From: Ruminococcaceae bacterium UBA7080
GTDB taxonomy: Bacteria; Bacillota; Clostridia; Oscillospirales; Acutalibacteraceae
Length of the DNA: 61,893 nt
NCBI GenBank assembly: GCA_002493595.1
Contig: DKZG01000025.1
Span: 1-61,893 of the forward strand
Reading direction: 5' to 3'
Shown: positions 44,222 to 51,896 of the stretch, one piece after another
Numbering within the stretch: position 1 is the stretch's first letter
How the letters are laid out: each line of letters starts with the position of its first letter
The notes under the pieces: generated by a model
Seen by the model: only the letters and a program-made list of their open reading frames with translations
Databases searched by the model: none
Told to the model about the DNA's origin: nothing
Position numbers and translations under genes: made by a program

Positions 44222-45612
44222 TAATATTCAATCTTAAATTTTTCCTCAGCTTCTGCAACTTTAAGCATAATTGCGCATTCAATTCTTTTTCTGTGCAGCT
44301 CACATCCAAATTCATAAATGCCGTTTACAGAGCCTGTTGTGTGATATGCGTTAGCAGCACAGCCGCCTGAGCAGTAAAGTTTTGCAAAGCAGTCTTTACA
44401 TTCTTTATGAGAATAAACGTTGCATTTCTCAAATTGCTCAAGTACTTGTGCATTTGTAATTCCTTTCCATATATCACCAAGCAGAAACTTTTCATCGCCC
44501 ACAAACTGATGGCAGGGATATAATTCCCCGCTTGGTGTAACTGCCAGGTATTCAGTTCCCACGCCGCAGCCAGATACTCTTTTTACAATACAAGGGCCTG
44601 CATCCAAATCAATCATATAATGATAAAATGTAAATCCATTACCTTTTCTGTAGCGTTTCAGCATTTCATTTGCAAGAATTTGATACTGCTCTTTCAAAAC
44701 AGGCAAATCTTCGTTTTTTAGGGCATATGGCTCTGTCGGAGATGACACAACCGGTTCTATTGAAAGCTCTTTAAATCCTAAATCAGCCATATGTATAATA
44801 TCTTTTGCAAAATCAAGATTATTGTGTGTGTATGTTCCTCTCATATAATAATCCTTTTGATTTCTTGAGTCAGCAAATTTTTTGAATTTATCAACAATGA
44901 AATCATATGAGCCAATACCGTTTCTTGATATGCGCATAGCATCATTAGTCGATTTTCTTCCGTCAAGTGAGAGGACAACATTGCTCATTTCTTTATTGCA
45001 AAAGTCAATGACATCGTCATTAATCAGAAGGCCGTTTGTTGTAAGCGTAAAACGGAAATTTTTGTTATATTTCTTTTCTTGTTCGCGTCCGTATTCAACG
45101 AGCTTTTTGCATACATCCCAATTGAGCAATGGCTCGCCGCCGAAAAAATCAACCTCCAGATTTCGTCTTGTTTTGCTCTGTTCAATAAGAAAATCCAACG
45201 CTCTTTTACCTGTTTCAAAGCGCATTAGCCCTTTGGGACCATCGTATTCACCTTTACCTGCAAAGCAGTATTTGCATGCAAGATTGCAATCGTGTGCTAC
45301 GTGAAGGCAAATCGCCTTAACAATACCCTGACGCTTTTTAAATTGTGCTGCTGTTGCCTCAAATGTGTCCTTAGCAAAGAGTCTGCCGTCATTTATAAGC
45401 TTTTCAATATCGTTAAAGCAAAGCTCAATCTCTTCAGCTGTAACATCCTCGCAGCCGCTGTATTTATCAAGGATGATTTTTTTTATTTCTTCGCGGCTTT
45501 TATCCTTATACATGGTAATAATATCATAAGTTGCCTCATCAACTGAATGAACGCAGCCGCTGTTTTGGTCAAGAATAATATTATAACCATTCATTTTATA
45601 TGCATGTATCAT
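44221..45612 (-). CDS. scfB: SCIFF peptide maturase (radical SAM-SPASM)
   Basis: Radical SAM enzyme that installs thioether crosslinks in the SCIFF (ranthipeptide) precursor encoded just upstream. The cluster motif is CNLACKYCF, and the RiPP-recognition region occupies roughly the first 90 residues. The SPASM region at the C-terminus carries the auxiliary-cluster cysteines (CGVGTEYLAVTPSGELYPC, then CKDCFAKLYCSGGC). About 463 residues, the family length. ATG 45612 follows GGAG by six bases. A hairpin terminator separates it from scfA, so the enzyme should be made at a lower level than the peptide. Confidence 0.95.
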   Translation of the reverse strand: MIHAYKMNGYNIILDQNSGCVHSVDEATYDIITMYKDKSREEIKKIILDKYSGCEDVTAEEIELCFNDIEKLINDGRLFAKDTFEATAAQFKKRQGIVKAICLHVAHDCNLACKYCFAGKGEYDGPKGLMRFETGKRALDFLIEQSKTRRNLEVDFFGGEPLLNWDVCKKLVEYGREQEKKYNKNFRFTLTTNGLLINDDVIDFCNKEMSNVVLSLDGRKSTNDAMRISRNGIGSYDFIVDKFKKFADSRNQKDYYMRGTYTHNNLDFAKDIIHMADLGFKELSIEPVVSSPTEPYALKNEDLPVLKEQYQILANEMLKRYRKGNGFTFYHYMIDLDAGPCIVKRVSGCGVGTEYLAVTPSGELYPCHQFVGDEKFLLGDIWKGITNAQVLEQFEKCNVYSHKECKDCFAKLYCSGGCAANAYHTTGSVNGIYEFGCELHRKRIECAIMLKVAEAEEKFKIEY

Positions 45613-45630
45613 CGTTTTCTCCAAAGAAAA

Positions 45631-45648
45631 AGGTGGGCATGCCCACCT
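45631..45648 (-). terminator. Attenuating terminator between scfA and scfB
   Basis: AGGTGGG-CATG-CCCACCT perfect palindrome followed on the minus strand by TTTTTCTTT. It lies 16 bases after the scfA stop, which would make scfB expression depend on read-through. Confidence 0.85.
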
Positions 45649-45664
45649 AAATCTACATCATTTT

Positions 45665-45811
45665 TTACTTCTTAAGCTGCTCACATTTCTGATTTGCTAC
45701 TGAACAAGAAGTTTTGCTTGCTGACTGGCAGGATGTCTGGCATTCGCCGCAGCCGCCTTTTTTAGCTGACTCGCAAAGGTTGCGTGAGCTTAAAGTGTTA
45801 ATTCTTTTCAA
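45665..45811 (-). CDS. scfA: SCIFF peptide precursor (variant cysteine pattern)
   Basis: A 48-residue ribosomal peptide precursor starting at TTG 45811 behind GAGGTG (an in-frame ATG at 45832 lies before the ribosome site). It reads MKRINTLSSRNL, then the cysteine core GCGECQTSCQSAS and KTSCSVANQKCE. The usual SCIFF core is CGECQxSCQSACKTSCTVANQxCE; here the fourth core Cys is Ser32 and the Thr after the fifth is Ser37, while an extra Cys13 keeps the total at six. The maturase gene follows. SCIFF peptides are widespread in Clostridia, biological role unknown. Confidence 0.93.
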   Translation of the reverse strand: MKRINTLSSRNLCESAKKGGCGECQTSCQSASKTSCSVANQKCEQLKK

Positions 45812-45844
45812 AAAAAGCACCTCTTTCTTCATTTTTCTTTGTCT

Positions 45845-45873
45845 ATTTTACCTTATTACTCTGCCTTTGTCAA
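45845..45873 (-). promoter_or_regulatory. scfA promoter
   Basis: Minus-strand TTGACA (45868-45873), 17-base spacer, TAAAAT (45845-45850). It overlaps the last codons of the upstream decarboxylase gene, giving the SCIFF pair independent transcription. Confidence 0.85.
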
Positions 45874-47163
45874 TATGCTGTGCGGCAGTAAATTGCTGTC
45901 GGATATAATATTTATTCCGTTTTTTATGCTTAGCTTTATGCTTTTAAAAACGGCTTCGCTTATGATTTCTCCGGGAACAATAATTGGAATTCCCGGCGGA
46001 TAAGCGAAGATGTATTCACCGCAGATTTGACCGATGCAGTCTTCAAAATTTATGATTTGCGTTTCGATGATTTCACTTGCTTTTTTGCCTTTTTTCGGTA
46101 TTGGTATTTTATTTGAATTGAATTTACTGTCGTTTCGCATTTTGATTTCTTTTAAAGCATTGTAAAGCATTTCAAAACCTTCGGCAGTATCACCGATCGT
46201 TGAAATCAAAATAACATAGTTAAGCATAGCAGCTTCAGGCTCAATTTTATATCGGCGAAAATGTGCGGCAAGCTCACGGCCGGTATATCCCCTGGCAGAA
46301 ATAATAAATCTTGTTCGGTCATCGTTTTTATAAATTTCTATATTTTCAAGCTTGTCCGCCTTTGAAATGAAATCATCAAGCAGCTTTTTATATGCTTTAA
46401 ACTTTCTTTTGCTGTTTTTTAAAAAGTCAATGCATAGGTCAACTGAATTGAGTAAGATATAGCTTGGTGAGCTGCTTTCAAATATATCCATATACATTTT
46501 GATTCTGTCATAATATTTCTCATTGTTAATGTGCATAACAGCTGTCTGTGTAAGGCAGGGGAGTGTTTTATGCAATGATTGAATAATAATATCACCGTTT
46601 GGCCTTTTTGGCAACCATTCGGCAAAACCGAAATGAGCACCATGGGCCGAATCAATAATTAGCGGTATATCGCAATTTATTTCACTAATAAAGCCTTCAT
46701 AAGTAGGGGATGTGATGACCAAAGCCTTAGCATCCGGATTCTTTTTTAAAGCCTCGTCAATAGTATCCTGTTGTATTTTGGTGTAAGTTGCAAGCCTTTC
46801 TTCAAATTCCGGTTCAATATACACAACATCAAGTTCATTTAAAAAGCAGGCATTATAAACCGATTTGTGGCAGTTTCTGGCAATTATTATTTTGTCACCT
46901 CTGCTGCACACGGCACATATGGCAGCTAAAATACAGCATGTCGAGCCGTTAACGGATATTATACTTTTTTTGTAACCGAATAAATCAGCTGTTTCTGCCT
47001 GAAGCTCATATAATATTGTTTCAGGATTATGAAGATTGTCAAAACCGTCAATTTCAGTTATATCAATTTCTGCCCCGATTATGTTCCATTTGCTGTTTCG
47101 CTTATGTCCCGGCATATGAAAAGGGTAGCTGTCAAGCATTTTTAATTTATCATTTAATTTCAA
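45856..47163 (-). CDS. PLP-dependent Orn/Lys/Arg decarboxylase-family protein (short form)
   Basis: A ~435-residue aspartate-aminotransferase-fold enzyme of the arginine/lysine/ornithine decarboxylase group, lacking the large wing domain of the E. coli enzymes. Motifs: FHMPGHKRN at the start, INVNGSTxC-like SVNGSTCCILAA, DSAHGAHFGF, and the PLP lysine in QSLHKTLPCLTQTA. The product would be a polyamine precursor (cadaverine, agmatine or similar); substrate not resolved. The preferred start is TTG 47163, which overlaps the upstream gene by 14 bases and has an AAGG ahead; ATG 47139 is the alternative. Confidence 0.85.
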   Translation of the reverse strand: MKLNDKLKMLDSYPFHMPGHKRNSKWNIIGAEIDITEIDGFDNLHNPETILYELQAETADLFGYKKSIISVNGSTCCILAAICAVCSRGDKIIIARNCHKSVYNACFLNELDVVYIEPEFEERLATYTKIQQDTIDEALKKNPDAKALVITSPTYEGFISEINCDIPLIIDSAHGAHFGFAEWLPKRPNGDIIIQSLHKTLPCLTQTAVMHINNEKYYDRIKMYMDIFESSSPSYILLNSVDLCIDFLKNSKRKFKAYKKLLDDFISKADKLENIEIYKNDDRTRFIISARGYTGRELAAHFRRYKIEPEAAMLNYVILISTIGDTAEGFEMLYNALKEIKMRNDSKFNSNKIPIPKKGKKASEIIETQIINFEDCIGQICGEYIFAYPPGIPIIVPGEIISEAVFKSIKLSIKNGINIISDSNLLPHSILTKAE

Positions 47164-47689
47164 TTGCCTTTTTCTCCTTTTTAGTGTTATGAATACACAG
47201 CATAATATAACCTGAAAAAATAGGCAAAAGCTCAATCAATGCTGTTTCTTTATAAATGATAAGCAAAACTAAATCAATAATAAGAATTGCTGCACAGAAT
47301 CCGCTGAGAATATATGATTTGCATAGTAAAAACAGAAGAAATACAGTTATCCCCATAATTGCCGAGAAAGAAAGTGAGCCTGCGCAGTGCAAAATGTATT
47401 CAGTATGCTTGCTGTAATCAAAGTCAAAACAAATTGTTAACAGCATTCCTATTAGGGATACGGCAAGCAGTGCAATGTAAAATTTGTATTTTGTTTTTCT
47501 GAATCCGATAGCTATATTGAATGCGAGTGCTATATATGTAATGCCTCCCCATAAAGCAAATAAAACCGGATGTCTGAGTCCTATTTTTGACAAAGCACCG
47601 TCGTTTCCCTGAAAGTTGCCGATAGATGCATAACAAACCGAATATACTGTTGCAACAATACTTAAAAGTATACAAAAAAATTTTTTCAT
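47150..47689 (-). CDS. Hypothetical polytopic membrane protein
   Basis: 179 residues with about six membrane helices and short polar loops, ending in a basic tail (HNTKKEKKAIEIK). No catalytic motif is visible. ATG 47689 follows AGGTG by five bases; a longer in-frame start exists but would place 16 polar residues before the first helix. It overlaps the decarboxylase start and is likely cotranscribed with it; a link to amine or pH homeostasis is only a guess. Confidence 0.7.
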   Translation of the reverse strand: MKKFFCILLSIVATVYSVCYASIGNFQGNDGALSKIGLRHPVLFALWGGITYIALAFNIAIGFRKTKYKFYIALLAVSLIGMLLTICFDFDYSKHTEYILHCAGSLSFSAIMGITVFLLFLLCKSYILSGFCAAILIIDLVLLIIYKETALIELLPIFSGYIMLCIHNTKKEKKAIEIK

Positions 47690-47721
47690 AATTTCACCTG
47701 ATATATTGTAACAATATTTAA

Positions 47722-47750
47722 TTGACATTTCAAGCAAGTTGTGGTATTAT
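47722..47750 (+). promoter_or_regulatory. Promoter of the tRNA-Leu/tRNA-Gly operon
   Basis: TTGACA (47722-47727), 17-base spacer, TATTAT (47745-47750) with TGG ahead (extended -10). Transcription would start near 47757, before the tandem hairpins. Confidence 0.88.
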
Positions 47751-47777
47751 TTTTGTGCTGAAATTTTACAGCATCGT

Positions 47778-47919
47778 GGATTAAGCAGAGAAGTAAGTTT
47801 GTAACTGAAAGTAAGCTCCGCCCCGGCAGCTCCTGCCGAGTGAAAATAAGGAGCATCTAAAGCGGATTAAGCAAATCGCTCCGCCTCGGTTGTCCTCGCC
47901 GTGTAAAATGTAGAGGACA
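47778..47919 (+). ncRNA. Two tandem related hairpin elements upstream of tRNA-Leu
   Basis: Each copy starts GGATTAAGCA (47778, 47864), then GCTCCGCCYCGG (47815, 47878), then a hairpin with a conserved loop start. Copy 1: GCTCCT/AGGAGC around GCCGAGTGAAAATA. Copy 2: TGTCCTC/GAGGACA around GCCGTGTAAAATGTA. The stems differ but still pair, indicating selected RNA structure. I cannot name the family. Confidence 0.7.
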
Positions 47920-47930
47920 AAATTGAATAT

Positions 47931-48016
47931 GCGGAAGTGGCGGAATGGCAGACGCGCTAGATTCAGGTTCTAGTGAATGCAAGTTCATGAGGGTTCAAGT
48001 CCCTTCTTCCGCACCA
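47931..48016 (+). tRNA. tRNA-Leu (CAG anticodon)
   Basis: Acceptor GCGGAAG pairs with CTTCCGC, then A and an encoded CCA. Anticodon loop TTCAGGT in a CTAGA/TCTAG stem gives CAG for CUG codons. A long variable arm (class II) is present. Confidence 0.95.
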
Positions 48017-48054
48017 AATGAATGACGCAAGAATTTCTCTTGCGTCATTCATTT
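48016..48054 (+). other. 17-bp perfect hairpin between the two tRNAs
   Basis: Arms 48016-48032 and 48038-48054 with loop ATTTC. There is no T-run beyond three T, so it is a processing or attenuating hairpin rather than a standard terminator. Confidence 0.75.
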
Positions 48055-48056
48055 AC

Positions 48057-48130
48057 GCGGCTGTAGTTCATCGGTAGAATGCAAGCTTCCCAAGCTTGAC
48101 AGGTGGGTTCGACTCCCATCAGCCGCTCCA
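48057..48130 (+). tRNA. tRNA-Gly (CCC anticodon)
   Basis: Acceptor GCGGCTG pairs with CAGCCGC, then T and an encoded CCA. Anticodon loop TTCCCAA in a CAAGC/GCTTG stem gives CCC for GGG codons. Confidence 0.95.
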
Positions 48131-48170
48131 CAAAAGAGCAAGTCTTTCGACCTGCTCTTTTGCTTTTGTA
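48131..48170 (+). terminator. Terminator of the tRNA-Leu/Gly operon
   Basis: CAAAAGAGCA / TGCTCTTTTG stem with a 12-base loop, then CTTTTG, immediately after the tRNA-Gly CCA. Confidence 0.85.
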
Positions 48171-48187
48171 CTATTGATTTTTTAGAA

Positions 48188-49789
48188 TCAGGATACTAAA
48201 TTCAGTATCTCTATTTCATTATAATTCAAACTGTGTTCTTTGAGTTTTCCATTGAGTATAATGTTTATGTCAAGTTTACCATTCTTTTCAGATATGATTA
48301 TTTTATCAATTAACATTCTTAAATCTGAATCAGATATTGTGCCTTTATCAATAATCCTATTGAAAATATCAATACTGCTCGATATTTCAGCCTTTCGCCT
48401 TTTGATTGTAGCATCCATATCTTCAAGTTCTGCGATTCGCTTTGACAGCATTTTAATATCACTTTCACACTTTTCGAGCATTTGCGTATAAACATCAGCT
48501 CGTTCTTTATCTCGCAGTCTTTCTAACAAGATTTCCTGTTGGTCTGATTTTCGTTGCGATAACTGTTCATTTAGTGCAGCAATATTGTTTTGCGTTAAAC
48601 TTTTATTTCGCTGCCAAGTGCTTAACTTTGCATCAATCTGCCTGAAATTTTCAATTGCATTATCTCGTATCACAAGCAACTCATCATAAATAATCTTATC
48701 AAGAACAGACTCTTTAATCCTATGTGGTGTACAATGCTCTTTCCCATATCGGTGATAGCTGTTGCAGACATATTCGTAATATGGCTCTCTGTCCCTGAAT
48801 TTTCTTGTCTTGCAGGAGAATGATGCACCACAATCTCCACACTTTATCAGTCCTGTATATCGGTGATAAGGCTTGTTAGAGCTTGCCCGAACATTATTCT
48901 GCTTTTTGTTTTCAAGCAGAAATTGCACTTTGTCAAACACATCTTTATCAATTATCGCAGGTACAAAATTCTCATGTCGAAAGTGTTCTTCAGCAGGCAA
49001 ACCCTTTCGGATATGATTTATCTTATTAGTGTAAGATTGGTGGCAAACTACAGTTCCTGTATAAAATTCATTTTGTAAAATACGCTTAACAGCCGTACCT
49101 TCCCATAGATATCGACTTGTAATTTCAGGCTTGTTGTACGGAATACCTTTGCCAATATATTTTTGCTGATAAAATCTCGGAGTTTTTATTTTCTCATTAT
49201 TAAGCGTTTGAGCAATGTTTTTCAATCCGTATCCATCAAGATACATCTGAAATATCCGTCTGACAATATTGGCAAGCTCGTCCATAATTAATATTTCACC
49301 AGTATTCTTGTCCTTGAAATATCCCATAGGCGGTATCATTACAAGACCTTCCTTTTGCTTTTGGAGAAATCCTGCTCGGACTTTTCGGCTAATGTCACGA
49401 GCATACATATCGTTAAACAGACCTTTGAAACCGATAATTAAATCATCATTCTCATTGCTTGTATCAAGGTTTTCTGTAACAGATAACACCTTAACATCGT
49501 TTTCTCTAAGGTAATCAATAAATAATGCAGTTTGAGTTTTATGTCTGCCGAGCCTTGACATATCCTTAACGATAACTGCATCAATTAATTTGTTTTCAAC
49601 CGCTTCATAGATTTTGTTGATACCCTCACGATTAAAATGCATACCACTAACATTGTCATCAAAGGATTCACCAACAACTATATATCCATTCTTTTCAGCA
49701 TATTCTCTGATAATATTTTGCTGATTTGTCAATGAGTTTAATTCATCATCTTCATCCCTTGAGAGTCGTGCATAAAGCCATACTCGCAT
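48188..49789 (-). CDS. Large serine recombinase (TnpX-like)
   Basis: A 533-residue site-specific recombinase. The N-terminal catalytic domain starts VWLYARLSRDEDDE with the nucleophilic Ser in RLSR, continuing with DMSRLGRH and the helix region GLFNDMYARDISRKV. A recombinase domain (GLKNIAQTLNNE), a zinc ribbon (CGDCGASFSCKT and a later CNSYHRYGKEHC) and a long coiled coil follow. These enzymes excise and insert mobile elements without short homology. ATG 49789 follows an AGGGGTG site; an upstream GTG/ATG would add 11 residues. It is the last gene of the minus-strand mobilisation block and lies next to the tRNA-Gly terminator. Confidence 0.94.
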   Translation of the reverse strand: MRVWLYARLSRDEDDELNSLTNQQNIIREYAEKNGYIVVGESFDDNVSGMHFNREGINKIYEAVENKLIDAVIVKDMSRLGRHKTQTALFIDYLRENDVKVLSVTENLDTSNENDDLIIGFKGLFNDMYARDISRKVRAGFLQKQKEGLVMIPPMGYFKDKNTGEILIMDELANIVRRIFQMYLDGYGLKNIAQTLNNEKIKTPRFYQQKYIGKGIPYNKPEITSRYLWEGTAVKRILQNEFYTGTVVCHQSYTNKINHIRKGLPAEEHFRHENFVPAIIDKDVFDKVQFLLENKKQNNVRASSNKPYHRYTGLIKCGDCGASFSCKTRKFRDREPYYEYVCNSYHRYGKEHCTPHRIKESVLDKIIYDELLVIRDNAIENFRQIDAKLSTWQRNKSLTQNNIAALNEQLSQRKSDQQEILLERLRDKERADVYTQMLEKCESDIKMLSKRIAELEDMDATIKRRKAEISSSIDIFNRIIDKGTISDSDLRMLIDKIIISEKNGKLDINIILNGKLKEHSLNYNEIEILNLVS

Positions 49790-49818
49790 AATTTCACCCC
49801 TTTCGCAAGCACACATTA

Positions 49819-49974
49819 TCACAACTCCTTTTCAATGTCCAGCTTATATGAGATATTATTATTAAACACATAATTTTTAATGATTGATTCTAAAAATTTA
49901 TCAAATTCTTTTTGTTTTCCGTTGTAGGAAATTGCAACACTGTTGATGTTATTTTGAATTTCTTTTGCTGCCAT
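49819..49974 (-). CDS. Small 51-residue protein upstream of the recombinase
   Basis: An open frame reading MAAKEIQNNINSV, then AISYNGKQKEFDKFLESI, ending EKEL, whose stop overlaps the longer recombinase start. In size and position (between relaxase and recombinase) it resembles the TnpW-like small proteins of Tn4451-type elements, but sequence similarity is not clear. No good ribosome site precedes the ATG, so this is tentative. The remaining 49975-50110 holds a possible 16-codon frame and a GCCTGCCGA/TCGGCAGG hairpin. Confidence 0.35.
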   Translation of the reverse strand: MAAKEIQNNINSVAISYNGKQKEFDKFLESIIKNYVFNNNISYKLDIEKEL

Positions 49975-50110
49975 ATGGCAACAATTCTAACTATGATTTT
50001 ATATCGACCTCCAATCCTAATTTATTTGTGCAACAGCTGTTGCAATGGTTTTGTTTTTAATAATCATAATTTCCTTTCTGCCTGCCGATTGTTCGGCAGG
50101 ACTTTTGTAT

Positions 50111-51454
50111 TTACATTGTTTGTGTGTAATCTTCATACTCCTCATAGCCATCGGATTTCTGACCGTGAGCAAGCCTTTTCTCAATTTCTTTTTGAGATAG
50201 TTTGATTCGCTTTCTGTGGTATCTTGTTTGATTGTTAATCATTTCAAATAAATTTCCAACAAAATAGAAACTGTTTGAAAGAACACTTGAACCCCTATCA
50301 TTGTTCCAAAGAATATCGGAATCCATTTCTTCTTCAGTTTGTCTATTAGATTGTTCCTCTGTTCTAATTCCGAAAGCAAATTCTCGCTCATCTTCCCAGC
50401 CTGTTTCGATATTTCCGTCTGCTGACTCTCCAAAAGATTTTTGATTTCTGTTTCTTGCTCTGAGATTTTCTTTTTCATTTGAAGAATGATCTGTGCCGAA
50501 TAGTGATTGATTGTATCTTCCGTCACCTGATTCTGTTCTATCAAATTCAATTGCTGATTCTGATTCCTGTTCAGATTTATCAGTGCTTTCCAATAATCGC
50601 TTTGGACTATCGTAACCGATGTGGCTTTTTCCATAGTCGAAATCAAATGATTGTTCTTGTCTTTCAAGGTTTGCAAGTCTTTCTCGTAATTCAAATTCTT
50701 CCTCCATTTTTTCTTTTAGAAATTTTTCCTGATGCAGATTATTATCTCTGCACCTATGATTCGGGTTTGCTTTTTCAATATAGGTTATGTTTTTTCGTGT
50801 TGGTGCCCACTTTATTTCATAATCTAACTTGTTCATTTCATCAATAAATTGCTGTTTTGTTTTTGCTCTTTTCATTGAAAATTCAATGGCATTTATCATC
50901 TGAAATTTCCAGCTTTTGCCCGACATGGCAACATAATATTCTTTAGGTTTGATTGGTTTAATCTTTTGCTTTTCTTTGGGAATACACACAGGCAAGCCGT
51001 ATTTGATGCAGAGTTCATCATTGATTTTACGCATTTGATTCAGTTCTTTCGTGCTCTGATGAATTTTTCTGCCTGTTACCATATTAACGGAATTGATAAC
51101 AATGTGCGAATGAATATTATCCGTATCAAGGTGTGTTGCAATATAAATTTCGTGATTCGGATAGCAGTTTTCTGCCCATTCTCTTGCCATTTGATGTGCA
51201 AGTAACGGCTCGATGTTCAATCCATTTTCAAGGGACTGAATGGCATAGTAGTATTGCATACCATCTGTTTTATTAAACTTTTTCTTGGTTGCGATAAACT
51301 CTTTCATTGCTGTTTCAGGTAAACAATTTATGCCTGAAATCAATCTTGAATCGTTATACTCGGTTTTGTATTTCTGCGCACAATAGGCAATGACATTACC
51401 GAGTGATTCAATATTTTTCACATCTTTTCGTTTGATAAAACTCAAGGTTGCCAT
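50111..51454 (-). CDS. mobA: Mobilisation relaxase (MobA-like, relaxase PF03432 type)
   Basis: Nicks one DNA strand at oriT and stays bound for conjugative transfer. The 447-residue protein has the relaxase domain in the first ~220 residues: an N-terminal region with probable catalytic Tyr (VIAYCAQKYKTEYN), a region near EWAENCYP, and the metal-binding HLDTDNIHSHIVINS (three histidines). The C-terminal half is polar and charged, with a different-frame gene embedded in it. It overlaps mobC by 13 bases. A coupling protein is missing, so the element would be mobilised by another conjugative system. Confidence 0.92.
   Translation of the reverse strand: MATLSFIKRKDVKNIESLGNVIAYCAQKYKTEYNDSRLISGINCLPETAMKEFIATKKKFNKTDGMQYYYAIQSLENGLNIEPLLAHQMAREWAENCYPNHEIYIATHLDTDNIHSHIVINSVNMVTGRKIHQSTKELNQMRKINDELCIKYGLPVCIPKEKQKIKPIKPKEYYVAMSGKSWKFQMINAIEFSMKRAKTKQQFIDEMNKLDYEIKWAPTRKNITYIEKANPNHRCRDNNLHQEKFLKEKMEEEFELRERLANLERQEQSFDFDYGKSHIGYDSPKRLLESTDKSEQESESAIEFDRTESGDGRYNQSLFGTDHSSNEKENLRARNRNQKSFGESADGNIETGWEDEREFAFGIRTEEQSNRQTEEEMDSDILWNNDRGSSVLSNSFYFVGNLFEMINNQTRYHRKRIKLSQKEIEKRLAHGQKSDGYEEYEDYTQTM
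50239..50694 (-). CDS. Embedded mobB-like gene inside the relaxase gene
   Basis: A 151-residue frame on the same strand as the relaxase but in another frame. It has a long coiled coil (~15-120) and a single C-terminal membrane helix (KWIPIFFGTMIGVQVFFQTV). TTG 50694 is preceded by GGAGG with six-base spacing, ideal for an internal start. RSF1010 and ColE1-type plasmids likewise nest membrane/coiled-coil mob genes inside mobA. The visible ribosome site and sensible domain structure make this more than a shadow frame. Confidence 0.7.
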   Translation of the reverse strand: MNYEKDLQTLKDKNNHLISTMEKATSVTIVQSDYWKALINLNRNQNQQLNLIEQNQVTEDTINHYSAQIILQMKKKISEQETEIKNLLESQQTEISKQAGKMSENLLSELEQRNNLIDKLKKKWIPIFFGTMIGVQVFFQTVSILLEIYLK

Positions 51455-51780
51455 CTGGTTGTCCTCTTAATTATCTTCTGAATGAATTTATTAACCTCAA
51501 GAAAAGCATTTGTGCATTCATCAAGATTTGCAAATTGAATATTCCCAAAGTTTGCAAGCATACGAATCTGATTTATGTTGTTACCGATTTTCTTCAGCTG
51601 ATAAATGATTTCGTCAAACGATTCTTTGTCACCAACGCAGTAAATCTTTTCAACAATAGCACTCGCTGTCAGATAATTTGTCATATTCATACCGAGTTTA
51701 TCTGCTTTTTCTTTGATAATACTTTTGTCCGTTGGTGTTAAATGAAGATTAATTCTTTCCGATTTTTTCTCTTTGCTTAT
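51442..51780 (-). CDS. mobC: MobC-like relaxosome accessory protein with non-standard start
   Basis: Helps the relaxase open oriT. Translated from 51780 it reads SKEKKSERINLHLTPTDK, then KADKLGMNMTNYL, a ribbon-helix-helix start typical of MobC, and a C-terminal half with IYQLKKIGNNINQI and a helical tail, 112 residues in all. The codon where ATG is expected (51778-51780, behind AAAGGAAAGG) is ATA, and an in-frame stop lies directly upstream. The first normal start is the ATG at 51690 (82 residues), which would delete the DNA-binding strand. Confidence 0.72.
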   Translation of the reverse strand: MSKEKKSERINLHLTPTDKSIIKEKADKLGMNMTNYLTASAIVEKIYCVGDKESFDEIIYQLKKIGNNINQIRMLANFGNIQFANLDECTNAFLEVNKFIQKIIKRTTRWQP

Positions 51781-51815
51781 TTAATTTTACCTTTCCTTTC
51801 ATAAAAAGTGGGTTT

Positions 51816-51896
51816 GGGCTTCTGCCCAATCATTCGGCTAAGGTGCCGAAATGATGCGCCTCGGCGCTATGCTTGGACTATCCTGAAGGATAGTTC
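51816..51896. other. Probable origin of transfer (oriT) region
   Basis: A row of inverted repeats just upstream of mobC: GGGC/GCCC, ATCATTCGGC/GCCGAAATGAT, GCGCC/GGCGC, and GGACTATCCT/AGGATAGTTC. The last includes CTATCCTG at 51878-51885, matching the TATCCTG core of MOBP nick sites such as RP4. Relaxosome genes begin 36 bases away. The exact nick is not determined. Confidence 0.65.

Noticed and set aside
48090..48130. 3' end of tRNA-Gly as attachment site for the tyrosine integrase at 53421
   Set aside because: I looked for a second copy of the tRNA 3' sequence after the integrase and further downstream and found none in the window; the inverted repeats fit the integrase better.
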